Positions 33,427-42,192 are shown, numbered from the stretch's first letter. The stretch: DNA of 44,308 nt from Opitutia bacterium (GCA_947472765.1 CANJCM010000035.1:1-44308), one strand, 5' to 3'. The notes: generated by a model from the sequence alone, not told the origin. Numbers and translations are program-made.

Positions 33427-34398
33427 TCAGACCACGCGGTCGACCATCGGCTGGCCGTGGATGAACGCCTCGAGGTTCTTGAGGAAGTGCGCGACGATGG
33501 CCTCGTCCTGATCGTGTCGGCCGCCGCCGGTGTGCGGCGTAATGTAGCAGTTCGGCGCCTCCCAGAACGGGCTCGAAGCCGGCAGCGGTTCGGTCTCGAA
33601 AACGTCGAGATAAGCCTCACCGATCCGGCCGCTGCGGAGCGCCTCGAGCAGCGCCGGTTCGTCGACCGTGGTGCCGCGGCCAACGTTATAGAAGCGGGCA
33701 CCCGGCTTGCAGCAGGAGAGCCGGCGCGCGTTGACGTAGTGCCGCGTGCTCGCGTTGTCGGGGAGAATGTTGATGACGTGATCCGCCTCGCCCAGCGCGC
33801 TGCTCACGCTTTCCTCGGAGATGATCCGCACGCCCAGTTCGCTGCGGACCTGGCGGCGCACCGCGGAAATCTTCATCCCGAACGGCGCGAGCAACTCGGC
33901 CAGCCGGCGGCCAATCGCTCCATAACCGAGAAGCAACACGCTCTGGCCCGTGAGTAAACGGGAGTCATAGCGGCGCTGCGTGTATTCCCAGCCGCGGTTC
34001 GTGAGCTGATCCTTATAGGACGGCAGGAGGCGGCGGCCGAAGGCGAGCATCTGCGCGAGCAGGTGCTGCGCGCACGGATCGGCAAAGACTTGGGAGACAT
34101 TCGAGAAGGCGGAGCCGCGGGCGCGAAAACCCTCCTGGAACTCCGGCGTGTCATAACGCGTGTAGCCGGCGCTCGTGACCTCGACCCAGCGCATCTTGCC
34201 CGAGGCGAGACACTGGCTCGGTTCCGGCTGACCGAAGGCGATGTCGGCCAGCGCGAACTTCGAATCGGGCTTGCCCGCGGCGAGCACCGAGGCCGTGGCG
34301 TGTTCGGAGAACAGCAGCGTGTGATCGCGGGTGCCCTCGACCAGCATCCGGGTCACAGGGTCAGAGAACTTGGCATTACTCCAGATGGTGAGGCTCAT
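33427..34398 (-). CDS. D-isomer-specific 2-hydroxyacid dehydrogenase family protein
   Basis: 323 residues from ATG 34398 (MSLTIWSNAKFSD); an upstream extension has no homology. The NAD-binding fold shows GYGAIGRR (158-165), with RRQ after the second strand suggesting NADP preference. The catalytic trio is Arg241 in NVGRGTTVDEPAL, Glu in DVFETEP (266-272) and His289 in TPHTGG. Members oxidise D-2-hydroxy acids or reduce 2-oxo acids such as glyoxylate, hydroxypyruvate or phosphoglycerate, in the cytoplasm. The short length (no ACT domain) excludes typical SerA. It is divergent from the sugar isomerase gene, 175 bp apart. A sugar-acid substrate would suit these neighbours, but this is inferred. 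Confidence 0.91.
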   Translation of the reverse strand: MSLTIWSNAKFSDPVTRMLVEGTRDHTLLFSEHATASVLAAGKPDSKFALADIAFGQPEPSQCLASGKMRWVEVTSAGYTRYDTPEFQEGFRARGSAFSNVSQVFADPCAQHLLAQMLAFGRRLLPSYKDQLTNRGWEYTQRRYDSRLLTGQSVLLLGYGAIGRRLAELLAPFGMKISAVRRQVRSELGVRIISEESVSSALGEADHVINILPDNASTRHYVNARRLSCCKPGARFYNVGRGTTVDEPALLEALRSGRIGEAYLDVFETEPLPASSPFWEAPNCYITPHTGGGRHDQDEAIVAHFLKNLEAFIHGQPMVDRVV

Positions 34399-34573
34399 GG
34401 GAAAAGTCGGGCATGAGGACCGACCCGCCACGGAGCGGCAAGGAAAAGCCCTGTCACCGCCGGCGAGGCGGCTGCACGCAGCCATCGACTGACATTCTGC
34501 TTGCGACTGCCGCTCCCCGACGAAAATCATCTTTCCGCGCTTCCGCGCGATTTCGCGGCTGCCGCTCACCCCT

Positions 34574-35617
34574 ATGCCAAGACCTGTTACGCTCTTCACC
34601 GGCCAGTGGGCCGATCTGCCGCTCGAGAAACTTGCCCCGCTGGTCAAAAAGATGGGCTACGACGGCGTCGAACTGGCCTGCTGGGGGGACCACTTCGACG
34701 TCGATGCCGCCGCGACGAGCAAGAAGTACGTCTCCGCGAAGTGGGAGTTGCTGAAGGACCACGGCCTCGAGTGCCACGCGATCTCGAGCCACCTCGTCGG
34801 CCAGGCGATCTGCGATCGGATCGACGAGCGCCATCAGGCCATCCTGCCGCCCGACGTCTGGGGCAACGGCGAGCCCGAGGGCGTCCGCCAGCGCGCCGCG
34901 CGCAAGATGATCCTCGCCGCCAAGGCCGCGCGCAACTTCTTCGACTCCCGCCCCGGCCGCGGCCCGGCCGCGGGTTTTCCAGTCGTGGTCAACGGCTTCA
35001 CCGGCTCGAGCATCTGGCATTCGATTTACGCCTTCCCACCGACGTCGCAGGCGTATTGGGACGCCGGCTATGCCGACTTCGGCAAGCGCTTCGGCCCGAT
35101 CCTCGAGGCCTTTGACAAGGTGAACGTAAACTTCGGTCTCGAAGTTCACCCGACCGAGATCGCATTCGACATCGTCAGTGCAGAGCGCGCGATCGCCGCG
35201 GTGAAGGGACACAAGCGTTTCGGTTTCAATTACGACCCGTCCCACCTCGGCTACCAGGGTGTCGACTACGTGAAGTTCATCCGCCAGTTCGGCAGCCGCA
35301 TCTTCCACGCCCACATGAAGGACGTCTGGTGGGGTCACGGTGAAGGCACGGCCGGCGTGTTCGGCGGCCACACCAACTTCGGCCACCCGGGCCGCTACTG
35401 GGATTTCCGCTCGCTCGGTCATGGCGACATTCGCTTCGAGGACATCATCGTCGCGTTGAACGATGTCGGCTACCGCGGACCGCTCAGCGTCGAGTGGGAG
35501 GACATCCGGATGGATCGCTTCCACGGCGCGACCGAGGCGGCGGCGTTCGTGCGCAAGCTCGACTTCCCGACCAGCTCGCTCGCGTTCGACGCGGCCTTCG
35601 ACAAGAAGAACCAGTAA
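34574..35617 (+). CDS. Sugar phosphate isomerase/epimerase family protein (xylose-isomerase-like TIM barrel)
   Basis: 347 residues. AP-endonuclease-2-type TIM barrel with metal-binding residues in [12 protein letters not shown] (Glu), [12 protein letters not shown] (Asp, His), [10 protein letters not shown] (His) and [10 protein letters not shown] (Glu). N-terminal [20 protein letters not shown] and [13 protein letters not shown] are family openings. The group includes sugar isomerases, epimerases and enzymes acting on 3-keto sugars, usually with Mn or Co. No signal peptide, so cytoplasmic. The next gene on the same strand, 82 bp on, is a Gfo/Idh/MocA oxidoreductase; this pair is common in inositol and keto-sugar pathways. 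Substrate unknown. Confidence 0.91.
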   Translation: MPRPVTLFTGQWADLPLEKLAPLVKKMGYDGVELACWGDHFDVDAAATSKKYVSAKWELLKDHGLECHAISSHLVGQAICDRIDERHQAILPPDVWGNGEPEGVRQRAARKMILAAKAARNFFDSRPGRGPAAGFPVVVNGFTGSSIWHSIYAFPPTSQAYWDAGYADFGKRFGPILEAFDKVNVNFGLEVHPTEIAFDIVSAERAIAAVKGHKRFGFNYDPSHLGYQGVDYVKFIRQFGSRIFHAHMKDVWWGHGEGTAGVFGGHTNFGHPGRYWDFRSLGHGDIRFEDIIVALNDVGYRGPLSVEWEDIRMDRFHGATEAAAFVRKLDFPTSSLAFDAAFDKKNQ

Positions 35618-35699
35618 GGCCGGCGGTGGCGCAGTCCGGTTTTTCTCCCGGCGCACGTTCCCCGGCGGCGTTTCGTTTTCCCCCTCGAGCCCCTTACCC

Positions 35700-36857
35700 A
35701 TGATTCGCAAACTCAGATTCGGAATGATCGGCGGCGGTCGCGGTGCCTTCATCGGCGGCGTGCATCGGATTGCCGCCCTGATGGACGGCCGCGCCGAGCT
35801 CGTGGCCGGCGCCTTTTCCTCGGACGCTGCGCGCTCGAAGGCCTCCGGCGAGGACCTCGGCATCGATCCCGCGCGGACCTACGGCAGCTACGCCGAGATG
35901 GCGAAGGCGGAAGCCGCGCGGCCTGCCGCGGACCGGCTCGACTTCGTCGTCATCGTCACGCCGAACCACCAGCACTTCCCGCCGGCCAAGCTGTTCCTCG
36001 AGTCCGGCTTCAACGTCGTGTGCGACAAGCCGGTGACCTTCAATCTGGCGGAGGCCAAGGCGCTGCGGAAGGTCGTGGCGAAGTCGAAGAAGGTTTTCGT
36101 CCTCACGCACAATTACACCGGCAATGTGATGGTGAAGCAGGCGCGCGACCTCGTCCGTGCCGGCGACTTGGGCGACATCCGAAAAATCGTCGTCGAATAT
36201 CCGCAGGGCTGGCTCTCGACCTTCGTTGAGGGCAGCGGCCAGAAGCAGGCCTCCTGGCGCACCGACCCGAAGCGCAGCGGCGCCGCCGGTTGCATCGGCG
36301 ATATCGGCACCCACGCCGAGAATCTCGCCCGCTACATCACCGGACTCGAGATCAGCGAGCTCTGCGCCGACCTCAGCACGTTCGTGAAGGGCCGGAAGCT
36401 CGACGACGACGGCAACATTCTCGTCCGCTTCAAGGGCGGGGCGAAGGGCATCCTCCACGCCTCGCAGATCTGCGTCGGCGACGAAAATCATCTCAACATC
36501 CGCGTCTACGGCACCAAGGCCGGACTCGAGTGGAACCAGGAGCATCCGAACGAGCTGACGGTGAAGTTCCCGGACAAGCCCCGCCAGATCTGGCGCCGCG
36601 GCAACGGCTACATCGGTGCCCGCGCCGCGAGTTTCACGCGGATCCCCGCCGGTCATCCCGAGGGTTACCTCGAGGCGTTCGGCAACATTTACCGCGAGGC
36701 GTTTCGCGCCATCGAGGCCGAGGTCGCGGGCAAACCGCTGCCGAAGGATCTGGATTTTCCCACCATCGACGACGGCGTCGAAGGCATGGTCTTCATCGAG
36801 ACCGTCGTGAAGAGCTCCCGGCTCGGCGCGAAGTGGGTGAAGTTCCCGAAGGTTTAA
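35700..36857 (+). CDS. Gfo/Idh/MocA-family oxidoreductase
   Basis: 385 residues from ATG 35700, immediately before [17 protein letters not shown], the NAD(P)-binding start; the longer frame upstream overlaps the isomerase. [15 protein letters not shown] and [15 protein letters not shown] carry the catalytic Lys of the DKPV motif. [19 protein letters not shown] has the usual Asp and His of the active site. The C-terminal domain (about 135-385) includes [20 protein letters not shown]. The enzyme oxidises or reduces a sugar or polyol. Paired with the isomerase gene before it. It differs clearly from the copy at 3065-4315 and is the more standard form. A terminator-like hairpin follows its stop. 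Confidence 0.93.
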   Translation: MIRKLRFGMIGGGRGAFIGGVHRIAALMDGRAELVAGAFSSDAARSKASGEDLGIDPARTYGSYAEMAKAEAARPAADRLDFVVIVTPNHQHFPPAKLFLESGFNVVCDKPVTFNLAEAKALRKVVAKSKKVFVLTHNYTGNVMVKQARDLVRAGDLGDIRKIVVEYPQGWLSTFVEGSGQKQASWRTDPKRSGAAGCIGDIGTHAENLARYITGLEISELCADLSTFVKGRKLDDDGNILVRFKGGAKGILHASQICVGDENHLNIRVYGTKAGLEWNQEHPNELTVKFPDKPRQIWRRGNGYIGARAASFTRIPAGHPEGYLEAFGNIYREAFRAIEAEVAGKPLPKDLDFPTIDDGVEGMVFIETVVKSSRLGAKWVKFPKV

Positions 36858-36858
36858 G

Positions 36859-36912
36859 AAGGTTTAAGCTGCGCTTAAACCTTAGCTGGGTTTCCGCGCG
36901 GCGGAAACCCAG
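36859..36912. terminator. Two adjacent perfect hairpins between converging genes
   Basis: AAGGTTTAAG/CTTAAACCTT (36859-36883, loop CTGCG) and CTGGGTTTCCGC/GCGGAAACCCAG (36886-36912, loop GCG). The second lies within the last nine msrB codons. Only 24 bp separate the two stop codons, so these hairpins probably end both transcripts; neither has a long T tract. Confidence 0.65.
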
Positions 36913-37406
36913 GCGAGATACTCCTTCCGCGGCATGAACCGCAGCGAGGCGCTGTTGATGCAGTAGCGCAGGCCGCCGCGATCGCGCGGGCCATCGGGGA
37001 ACACGTGGCCGAGGTGGGCGCCGTCGACGTTGCAGTGCACTTCAACGCGCCGCATGCCGTAGCTCGAATCAACGTGCTCGCCGACGAAGGCCGGCTCGAT
37101 CGGCTGCGTGAAGCTCGGCCAGCCCGTGCCGCTGTCGAACTTGTCGCGGCTGTCGAACAGCGGGGTGTCACTGCACGAAGAGAGGTAGACGCCGTCCTCG
37201 TGATGGTCCCAGTACTCGTTGCGGAACGCAGGCTCCGTCCCCTGCTCGCGCGTGACCTGGAACTGCCGTGCCGAGAGCTTCGCGCGCCATTCGGCGTCGG
37301 TGTGCTGGACCCGCGTCTTCGCGAGATCGATCACGACATGAGAAGGCAGCCCGCACGCGGATTGGACAGGAGCACCGGCAGTCGGGGAGGTTTTGTTCGT
37401 CGGCAT
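36882..37406 (-). CDS. msrB: Peptide-methionine (R)-S-oxide reductase MsrB
   Basis: 174 residues from ATG 37406. SelR/MsrB fold: KFDSGTGWPSFTQPI, the catalytic site HLGHVFPDGP and the reactive Cys in RYCINSASLRF. EPAFRNEYWDHHEDGVYL precedes. The two CxxC pairs that bind zinc in many MsrB are not kept (YLSSCSDTPLF, VHCNVDGAHLG), so this is a zinc-free type; the Cys in SSCSD may be the resolving residue. It reduces methionine-R-sulfoxide in proteins using thioredoxin. No signal peptide seen, so cytoplasmic, complementing periplasmic MsrPQ at 23062-24822. Its last codons form a hairpin. The longer upstream frame crosses repeat DNA. Confidence 0.94.
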   Translation of the reverse strand: MPTNKTSPTAGAPVQSACGLPSHVVIDLAKTRVQHTDAEWRAKLSARQFQVTREQGTEPAFRNEYWDHHEDGVYLSSCSDTPLFDSRDKFDSGTGWPSFTQPIEPAFVGEHVDSSYGMRRVEVHCNVDGAHLGHVFPDGPRDRGGLRYCINSASLRFMPRKEYLAWVSAARKPS

Positions 37407-37420
37407 GATTTCCCCAAATC

Positions 37421-37604
37421 CTGAACATCCTGCCCATCCTGTCCAATGTTTGGACCAATTCGATCGGGACCGGAGTTTTTGACAGGATGAACAGGATTTA
37501 CAGGATGGTCCGGGCACTTGCCGGAGAACTAAACGCCCGTCGGGCAGCATCGCCGCTTGGGCTCGTCTGAATCCTGTCCATCCTGTTCATCCTGTCCAAA
37601 ACTG
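37421..37604. repeat. Cluster of GACAGGATGAACAGGAT repeats
   Basis: AACATCCTGCCCATCCTGTC (37424), GACAGGATGAACAGGATTTA then CAGGATGG (37479-37506), and AATCCTGTCCATCCTGTTC then ATCCTGTCC (37570-37599). Two arms face left and one right, so at least one long hairpin can form. Lies between msrB and xseA (both minus); the middle (37509-37569) is non-repeat. No gene seen. Confidence 0.8.
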
Positions 37605-37619
37605 CTCCGCCGCTTCCTG

Positions 37620-38900
37620 TCACTCCGCCCGCAGCTTCACCTGACCATCGGAAAATTCCGCGGCCAGCGGCTGGGCGGGCTTCACCTGCGCTTTGCGCAT
37701 CACGGGCATCCCGTCGGCATCGCGCAGGATCACGAAGCCGCGATTCAAAACCGATTTTGGACTCGCCGCCTGCAGGCGCTTCCAGAGCGCAAGCAGTCGC
37801 TGCGATTCGGACTGCACCCTCAACTCCGGCGAACGATGCGCCATCCGATTCCGCAACTCGGTGAGCTGCTCGCGCCGCACCTGGGCCGAATGCCTCAGCG
37901 CGGAACCGAGCCGGTTCGAAAGATCGTCCAGCCGGAGAAAGCCCTGCTCGATTTGCGCCGCCGGGCTCAAGAGTCGCAGCCGCGAGCGGGCGTGATCCAA
38001 CTCCGCCTTCGCCTGCCGCATCGCCCCGTCAACGAGTGTCACCAGTGAGTCGCCCGCCTGGTTCGCGCGCTCGGCGCAGGCGACAAAGTGACTCGTGATC
38101 CGCTCCGCCGCCGCGCTCGGCGTCTCCGCCCGCAAATCCGCCGCAAAGTCGCAGAGCGTGAAATCGATCTCGTGGCCGACCGCCGAAATCACCGGCACCG
38201 GGCACGCCGCCACTGCGCGCACCACGACCTCCTCGTTGAAGGGCCAGAGATCCTCGAGGCTGCCGCCGCCGCGTCCGACGACGAGCAGATCGAACAACCC
38301 CGACTGCTCCGCCCACTGCAGCATCGCGACAATCTCCGCCGCCGCCCCGGGCCCCTGCACCAACGCCGGCAAAATGATGACGCGTCCGCGCCACCCGCGC
38401 CGGCGGACGATGCGGACAAAATCCTGGGCGGCCGCACCCGTCGGCGAGGTCACGAATCCGACGACCTGCGGCATCAACGGAATCGGCTTCTTCCGCTCCG
38501 GCTCGAAGAGACCCTCCGCCGCGAGCCGCGCCTTCAACGCCTCGAACTCCCGCTGCAGCCGGCCCACGCCGTCGTCGACCACGAGCCGCACGATGAGCTG
38601 ATACTGCCCGCGCGCCTCGTACACGCTGACCTGGCCGAACACGACGACCTGCAGGCCGTCGCGCAACTTCACCGTCTGCCGCGCCGCATCGCCGCGAAAG
38701 AGCACCGCGCTGACCTGCGCGCCGGCGTCTTTGAGCGAAAAGTACACGTGCCCGCTGGCCTGGGCGCGAAGGTTCGAGACCTCGCCGCGCACCCAGCCCG
38801 GCTTGAGTCCGCCCTCGAGCAACTGCTTCACGCGCCGCGTGAACTCGGTGACGCTCTCCGCCTTCGTGCCGCCGTCGGCGATTTCGATTTCAGCGGCCAC
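37620..38900 (-). CDS. xseA: Exodeoxyribonuclease VII large subunit
   Basis: 426 residues from a GTG at 38900; a TTG at 38966 is also in frame but overlaps the upstream gene by 77 bases, so the GTG is preferred. N-terminal OB fold (SVTEFTRRVKQLLEGG, VRGEVSNLRAQASGHVYFSL), catalytic domain with VGFVTSPTGAAAQDFVRIVR, VGRGGGSLEDLWPFN and ISAVGHEIDFTLCDFAADLR, then a long helical region and C-terminal SVLNRGFVILRD and SDGQVKLRAE. It degrades single-stranded DNA from both ends together with the small subunit XseB, which is not in this window. It overlaps the end of the upstream VTT gene by 11 bases. Confidence 0.95.
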   Translation of the reverse strand: MAAEIEIADGGTKAESVTEFTRRVKQLLEGGLKPGWVRGEVSNLRAQASGHVYFSLKDAGAQVSAVLFRGDAARQTVKLRDGLQVVVFGQVSVYEARGQYQLIVRLVVDDGVGRLQREFEALKARLAAEGLFEPERKKPIPLMPQVVGFVTSPTGAAAQDFVRIVRRRGWRGRVIILPALVQGPGAAAEIVAMLQWAEQSGLFDLLVVGRGGGSLEDLWPFNEEVVVRAVAACPVPVISAVGHEIDFTLCDFAADLRAETPSAAAERITSHFVACAERANQAGDSLVTLVDGAMRQAKAELDHARSRLRLLSPAAQIEQGFLRLDDLSNRLGSALRHSAQVRREQLTELRNRMAHRSPELRVQSESQRLLALWKRLQAASPKSVLNRGFVILRDADGMPVMRKAQVKPAQPLAAEFSDGQVKLRAE

Positions 38901-39564
38901 GGGAAGCGTATTTCCGGCGAATCCATTGCACGGCGACGGTCGCGGCCACGAGCACCCCAAGGCCAATCAACACCGCGCCGAAGTTACCCTTGAAAAGTCC
39001 CTGCCCCAGAATGATCGCGCCAATCACCCAGGGCAGCAGCGCGATCCACGACACGATCATGTAGAGCCGGAAGGGCATCTCAGCCACGCCGAGAATCGCC
39101 GTCTGCAGCGCATACGGCGGCCCGGGCGTCAGCCGCACGAGCAACGCGACCTGCAACGCATTCTCCGGCGTGACGCGGGGAACCGTGTAGCCGTAGTAAG
39201 CGAGCAGCCGTTTCAACACCGGCCGCAGCACGTGACGCGCGACCGTGTAGCCGAGCACGAGGTTCACGGCGACGACCCCCAGCGCGATCGCGATCACGCC
39301 GCCGACGCCAAGCTGCGGTCCGAACGCCTCGCCCGCCGTCACGGTGAATACCAACAGCGGCATCCCGACCGCCGGCAGAATCGCCATCGCCGAGAAAAAC
39401 ACCCAAGGGCCGGCCGCGCGAATCGAGGCCATACCCGCATCGGCCGCCGCCGGCACATCGAGTCCGCGCAACACGAACGCCGCTGCCGCCAGCCCCGCGA
39501 TCGCGGCGAGCGCCAGCTTGACCAGGGGAAGCTTCCGCTTCCGACCGTGCGATTCGGACGACAT
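38890..39564 (-). CDS. VTT-domain (TVP38/TMEM64 type) inner-membrane protein
   Basis: 224 residues from ATG 39564 (MSSESHGRKRKLP). Membrane helices: LVKLALAAIAGLAAAAFVL, WVFFSAMAILPAVGMPLLVF, VGGVIAIALGVVAVNLVLGY, a later pair around LYMIVSWIALLPWVIGAIIL, and AVLIGLGVLVAATVAVQWI. The VTT core carries AGEAFGPQLG, ARHVLRPVLKRLL and LVRLTPGPPYALQTAILG, where the conserved Arg-(L)-x-P and Gly are seen. The family (like DedA) is linked to lipid flipping or membrane homeostasis, with undecaprenyl-phosphate recycling proposed for some DedA members. It overlaps xseA by 11 bases on the same strand, so the two are probably co-transcribed. Confidence 0.9.
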   Translation of the reverse strand: MSSESHGRKRKLPLVKLALAAIAGLAAAAFVLRGLDVPAAADAGMASIRAAGPWVFFSAMAILPAVGMPLLVFTVTAGEAFGPQLGVGGVIAIALGVVAVNLVLGYTVARHVLRPVLKRLLAYYGYTVPRVTPENALQVALLVRLTPGPPYALQTAILGVAEMPFRLYMIVSWIALLPWVIGAIILGQGLFKGNFGAVLIGLGVLVAATVAVQWIRRKYASRGR

Positions 39565-39625
39565 GCGGACCGAGCCTGTCGGCGCGCCGGGGAAACGGTC
39601 AAGTCTCACGCCCGCTGGAAATGCC

Positions 39626-39664
39626 GGAGGTGAATGCCGAGTGCCAAATGCCGAGTGCCGAATT
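39626..39664. repeat. GAATGCCGAGTGCC tandem repeat
   Basis: ATGCCGAGTGCCAA then ATGCCGAGTGCCGAATTC is a two-unit tandem. Similar single units lie at 26265-26285 and 27469-27495. It begins the 615-bp gap 39565-40179, which holds only repeats and no gene. Confidence 0.65.
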
Positions 39665-39694
39665 CTCAGAGGGCCGCGAACGATCCAAACTCCC

Positions 39695-39863
39695 AAACCG
39701 TGCACGTAATGTAATACCTGGATGCGAAGTTAAACGGATTGGCGTGGCCCTGTCCGTGAGGACAGGGACTTCTGGATCGCTTCGCCTAAAGCCGTCCCGC
39801 TGCTCACGCAGCGGGCTACGAAGGCAATTTCGGAATCCAAGTAATACGTTACCTGCACGGTTT
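39695..39863 (-). mobile_element. MITE-like element copy 2, inside a larger palindrome
   Basis: 39720-39838 is the reverse complement of 14708-14827 with few differences, including both inner hairpins (GACAGGG type at 39753, GCAGCGGG type at 39795). Ends are GGATGCGAAGTT and AATTTCGGAATCC. Outside it, AAACCGTGCACGTAATGTAA (39695) faces TACGTTACCTGCACGGTTT (to 39863), extending the inverted repeat by about 25 bp per side. These outer arms resemble the palindrome at 24871-24903. No open frame of note. Confidence 0.8.
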
Positions 39864-39939
39864 GGTGCGAGGCGGGAGGCGGGGCATGCCGACGATGGAG
39901 GTTGAACGATGGACGATAGACGACCGTGCGACGCAGCCT

Positions 39940-40110
39940 CCGCTGGAGGGCGGGTGCCCTCACCCGCAGGATCTTTCGGCGCGAATGGTAGGGCCGGCGC
40001 TCGTCGCCGGGCCTCTACTCGAATGCCAATCCAGGCCTGCCGGCGAGCCGGTTCGGCAAGCTCACGGCCAAGCGGAGGGAATCCCGGGCCCTGAGCCAGT
40101 CGAAGGGCGG
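39940..40110. repeat. GGAGGGCGGGTG and GTAGGGCCGG modules
   Basis: CTGGAGGGCGGGTGCCCTCA then CCCGCAGG (39943-39970) and GTAGGGCCGGCGCTCGTCGC (39988) form hairpins. GGTTCGGCAAGCTCACGGCC (40051) and ATCCCGGGCCCTGA (40081) match 8969-9015 in the same order. The block GCAGCCTCCGCTGGAGG through GGATCTTTCGG recurs at 42220-42266. No terminal ACACCCCG repeats, so this is a partial composite. Confidence 0.7.
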
Positions 40111-40179
40111 CAGCCCTGCGGGCGCAGAGGTTCGCCTCACACTTGCACGCCCTGCGCCGCGGCGCTGTCATCGCGATCC

Positions 40180-42192
40180 ATGACGCGCCCCGCCGCCCCG
40201 CTCTCGTCCCACCCGGCTGCGGCGCCGGTGCAGCTCTCGCGTGTGGCCGGAATGCTCGGGGCCGTCGCGCTCGCCGGTTTGCTCGTCATCACCCTCGCCC
40301 ATCCGGGCGCGACCCGGATGCACGCCGCCCCGTGGAGCGCGATCTACGCCGGCACCTTGATCCTTCCGGTGCTGGCACTGCTCCTCCGGGCCTTCGACGT
40401 CCGGCGGCCGCTCGTCCTGCCGAACCCGGGCTGGCGGGCGCTCATGGCGGGCATGGCCGCGATCGCTGTGGTTTCGGCCACGCTCAGTCCTTACCGCGGC
40501 CCGGCGTGGCTCGGCAGCGCCCCGCTGCTGGCAGGCCTGGCGGTCTTCGTCCTGGTGTTCGACTGGCTGCATCGGGATCCGGAACAGGCTTCCGCCCGCC
40601 GGGAAAGCGCGCGCCACGTCCTGCTGACCGCCTTCGCCGCGATCGCGATCGTGAGTCTCGCGCTTTGGTTCCAGCAGGTCGGTCCGCTCGGCGGCGGCGC
40701 GATGCTGGAGTTCCGCAATCTGTTCCCGCTGGGTCATCCGAACTACACTGCGGGGATCGCGCTGTTGATCCTGCCAACCGCCCTGCTGCTGGTCCAACGC
40801 CGCCGCGGTCGCTGGCAGATGGCCGCCGCCGCGGTGCTCGTGCTCGCGCTGCTGCTGCTGTTCACCAGCGGCAGTCGCGGCGGACTGATCGGCCTGGCCG
40901 TGATCGCGGTCGCGACGTGGTTGATGTCGCCGCTGCCACGCCGGAGAAAGTGGCAGTTCGCGCTCGTCGGCGGGGCCGCGGCCCTCGTCTTCGCGTTCGC
41001 GCATCCGCGGACGCGAGCGATGTTCCAGGCCGAGGCTCCGGGCATCACGCCAAACATCAGCAACGTGCAACGTCAGGCCATGCTCGTCGCGGGCTGTCGG
41101 ATGGGAATCGATCGGCCGCTGTTCGGCTGGGGACCGGGGACGACACCGCTCGCGTTTCCGCGTTATCGCGCCGGGCTCGACGGCGGCGCGGAAAATGTCC
41201 TGCAGCTCCACTCGCTCCCGGTCCAGCTTTGGGCCGAACTCGGAGGGACCGGCCTTGCTGCCTTTCTTGTGTTCGCCGGCCTGCTCGTCCGCGGTGCGCC
41301 GCGCGATCCGGCCGCGGCCGCGACGCTCGCCGGTTACGTCGCGTTTGCCCTCACCGACTGGCAGCTCGACGTGCCGATTTTCGCCGCGACCACCGCCGTG
41401 CTCGCGGCCCTGCTCGCTCCCGCCGCCACGACTCCAACCTCACCCTCGGGGGCCCGCGGCGCCGGGGTCTTCGTCCTGATCGGATTGATCCTCGCCGCAC
41501 TCTGGGCCCGGCGCGATCCGACTCCCGGATTGAATACCCAAGCACTGGCGCTCGCCCGGAGTGGCGAGCCCGCGCAGGCCACGGCCTTGTTCGACGAGTC
41601 GCTCCGGCTCAATCCCGACCAGGAGATCGCGCACTTCAATCTCGGCTGGCTCCGCGTCGTCTCGGATCCCGCCAGGGCCGAGCGCCACTTCCTCGCGGCC
41701 ATCCAGCTGGTGCCGGACAAGGGCGGCGTTTACTTCGGGCTCGGGCTGGCGCGACTCAATCAGGGTCGCACCCCGGGCGCGGTCCACGCCTTCGCGATGG
41801 AGTGTCTCAACGATCCCGCGTTCCTGACGTCGCCGTGGTGGCGCGAGCCGGCGATCGCGACGTGGCGTGGTCAGGTCGCCGCCGAATATCGCCGCTTGCT
41901 CGCCGCGAGCCGCGCGCTACTCCCCGCTGATGGCTGGGCCGCAGCGCAAGCCGGGGCGCTGGGCGGTTTCGCGACACAGCTGGGCGCGGTGCCGCCCGGC
42001 CCCGAGCGATCCTACCGCCGCGAGCGCACGGGCTATCCGGTGTTGATGCGAAACCTGGATCTGCCCACCCCGGTGGACCTGTTCGATGTGCGCGAGAGCA
42101 CCACGCCGCCGAGCGGTTTGCCGCCGAAAGGCTGGCTGCCCTCGCCGGTGCTGCTGTCGCTCCTCGACGCGTTGGATGTCCCTGCACCGTAG
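40180..42192 (+). CDS. O-antigen ligase-like (Wzy_C) membrane protein with C-terminal TPR domain
   Basis: 670 residues from ATG 40180 (MTRPAAPLSSHP); the frame is open further upstream, but only through repeat DNA. Ten or more hydrophobic helices occupy about 20-450. The Wzy_C signature lies in FRNLFPLGHPNYTAGIALLI, FTSGSRGGLIGLAV and GWGPGTTPLAFPRYR (residues about 310-345). Residues 450-560 carry TPR repeats (ALARSGEPAQATALFDESLR, HFNLGWLRVVSDPARAERHF). Such proteins polymerise or ligate polysaccharide chains from undecaprenyl-linked units on the periplasmic face, or glycosylate proteins. The next gene is a polyprenyl-phosphate sugar transferase, which starts those units, so both probably serve one exopolysaccharide or O-antigen. 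Confidence 0.87.
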   Translation: MTRPAAPLSSHPAAAPVQLSRVAGMLGAVALAGLLVITLAHPGATRMHAAPWSAIYAGTLILPVLALLLRAFDVRRPLVLPNPGWRALMAGMAAIAVVSATLSPYRGPAWLGSAPLLAGLAVFVLVFDWLHRDPEQASARRESARHVLLTAFAAIAIVSLALWFQQVGPLGGGAMLEFRNLFPLGHPNYTAGIALLILPTALLLVQRRRGRWQMAAAAVLVLALLLLFTSGSRGGLIGLAVIAVATWLMSPLPRRRKWQFALVGGAAALVFAFAHPRTRAMFQAEAPGITPNISNVQRQAMLVAGCRMGIDRPLFGWGPGTTPLAFPRYRAGLDGGAENVLQLHSLPVQLWAELGGTGLAAFLVFAGLLVRGAPRDPAAAATLAGYVAFALTDWQLDVPIFAATTAVLAALLAPAATTPTSPSGARGAGVFVLIGLILAALWARRDPTPGLNTQALALARSGEPAQATALFDESLRLNPDQEIAHFNLGWLRVVSDPARAERHFLAAIQLVPDKGGVYFGLGLARLNQGRTPGAVHAFAMECLNDPAFLTSPWWREPAIATWRGQVAAEYRRLLAASRALLPADGWAAAQAGALGGFATQLGAVPPGPERSYRRERTGYPVLMRNLDLPTPVDLFDVRESTTPPSGLPPKGWLPSPVLLSLLDALDVPAP

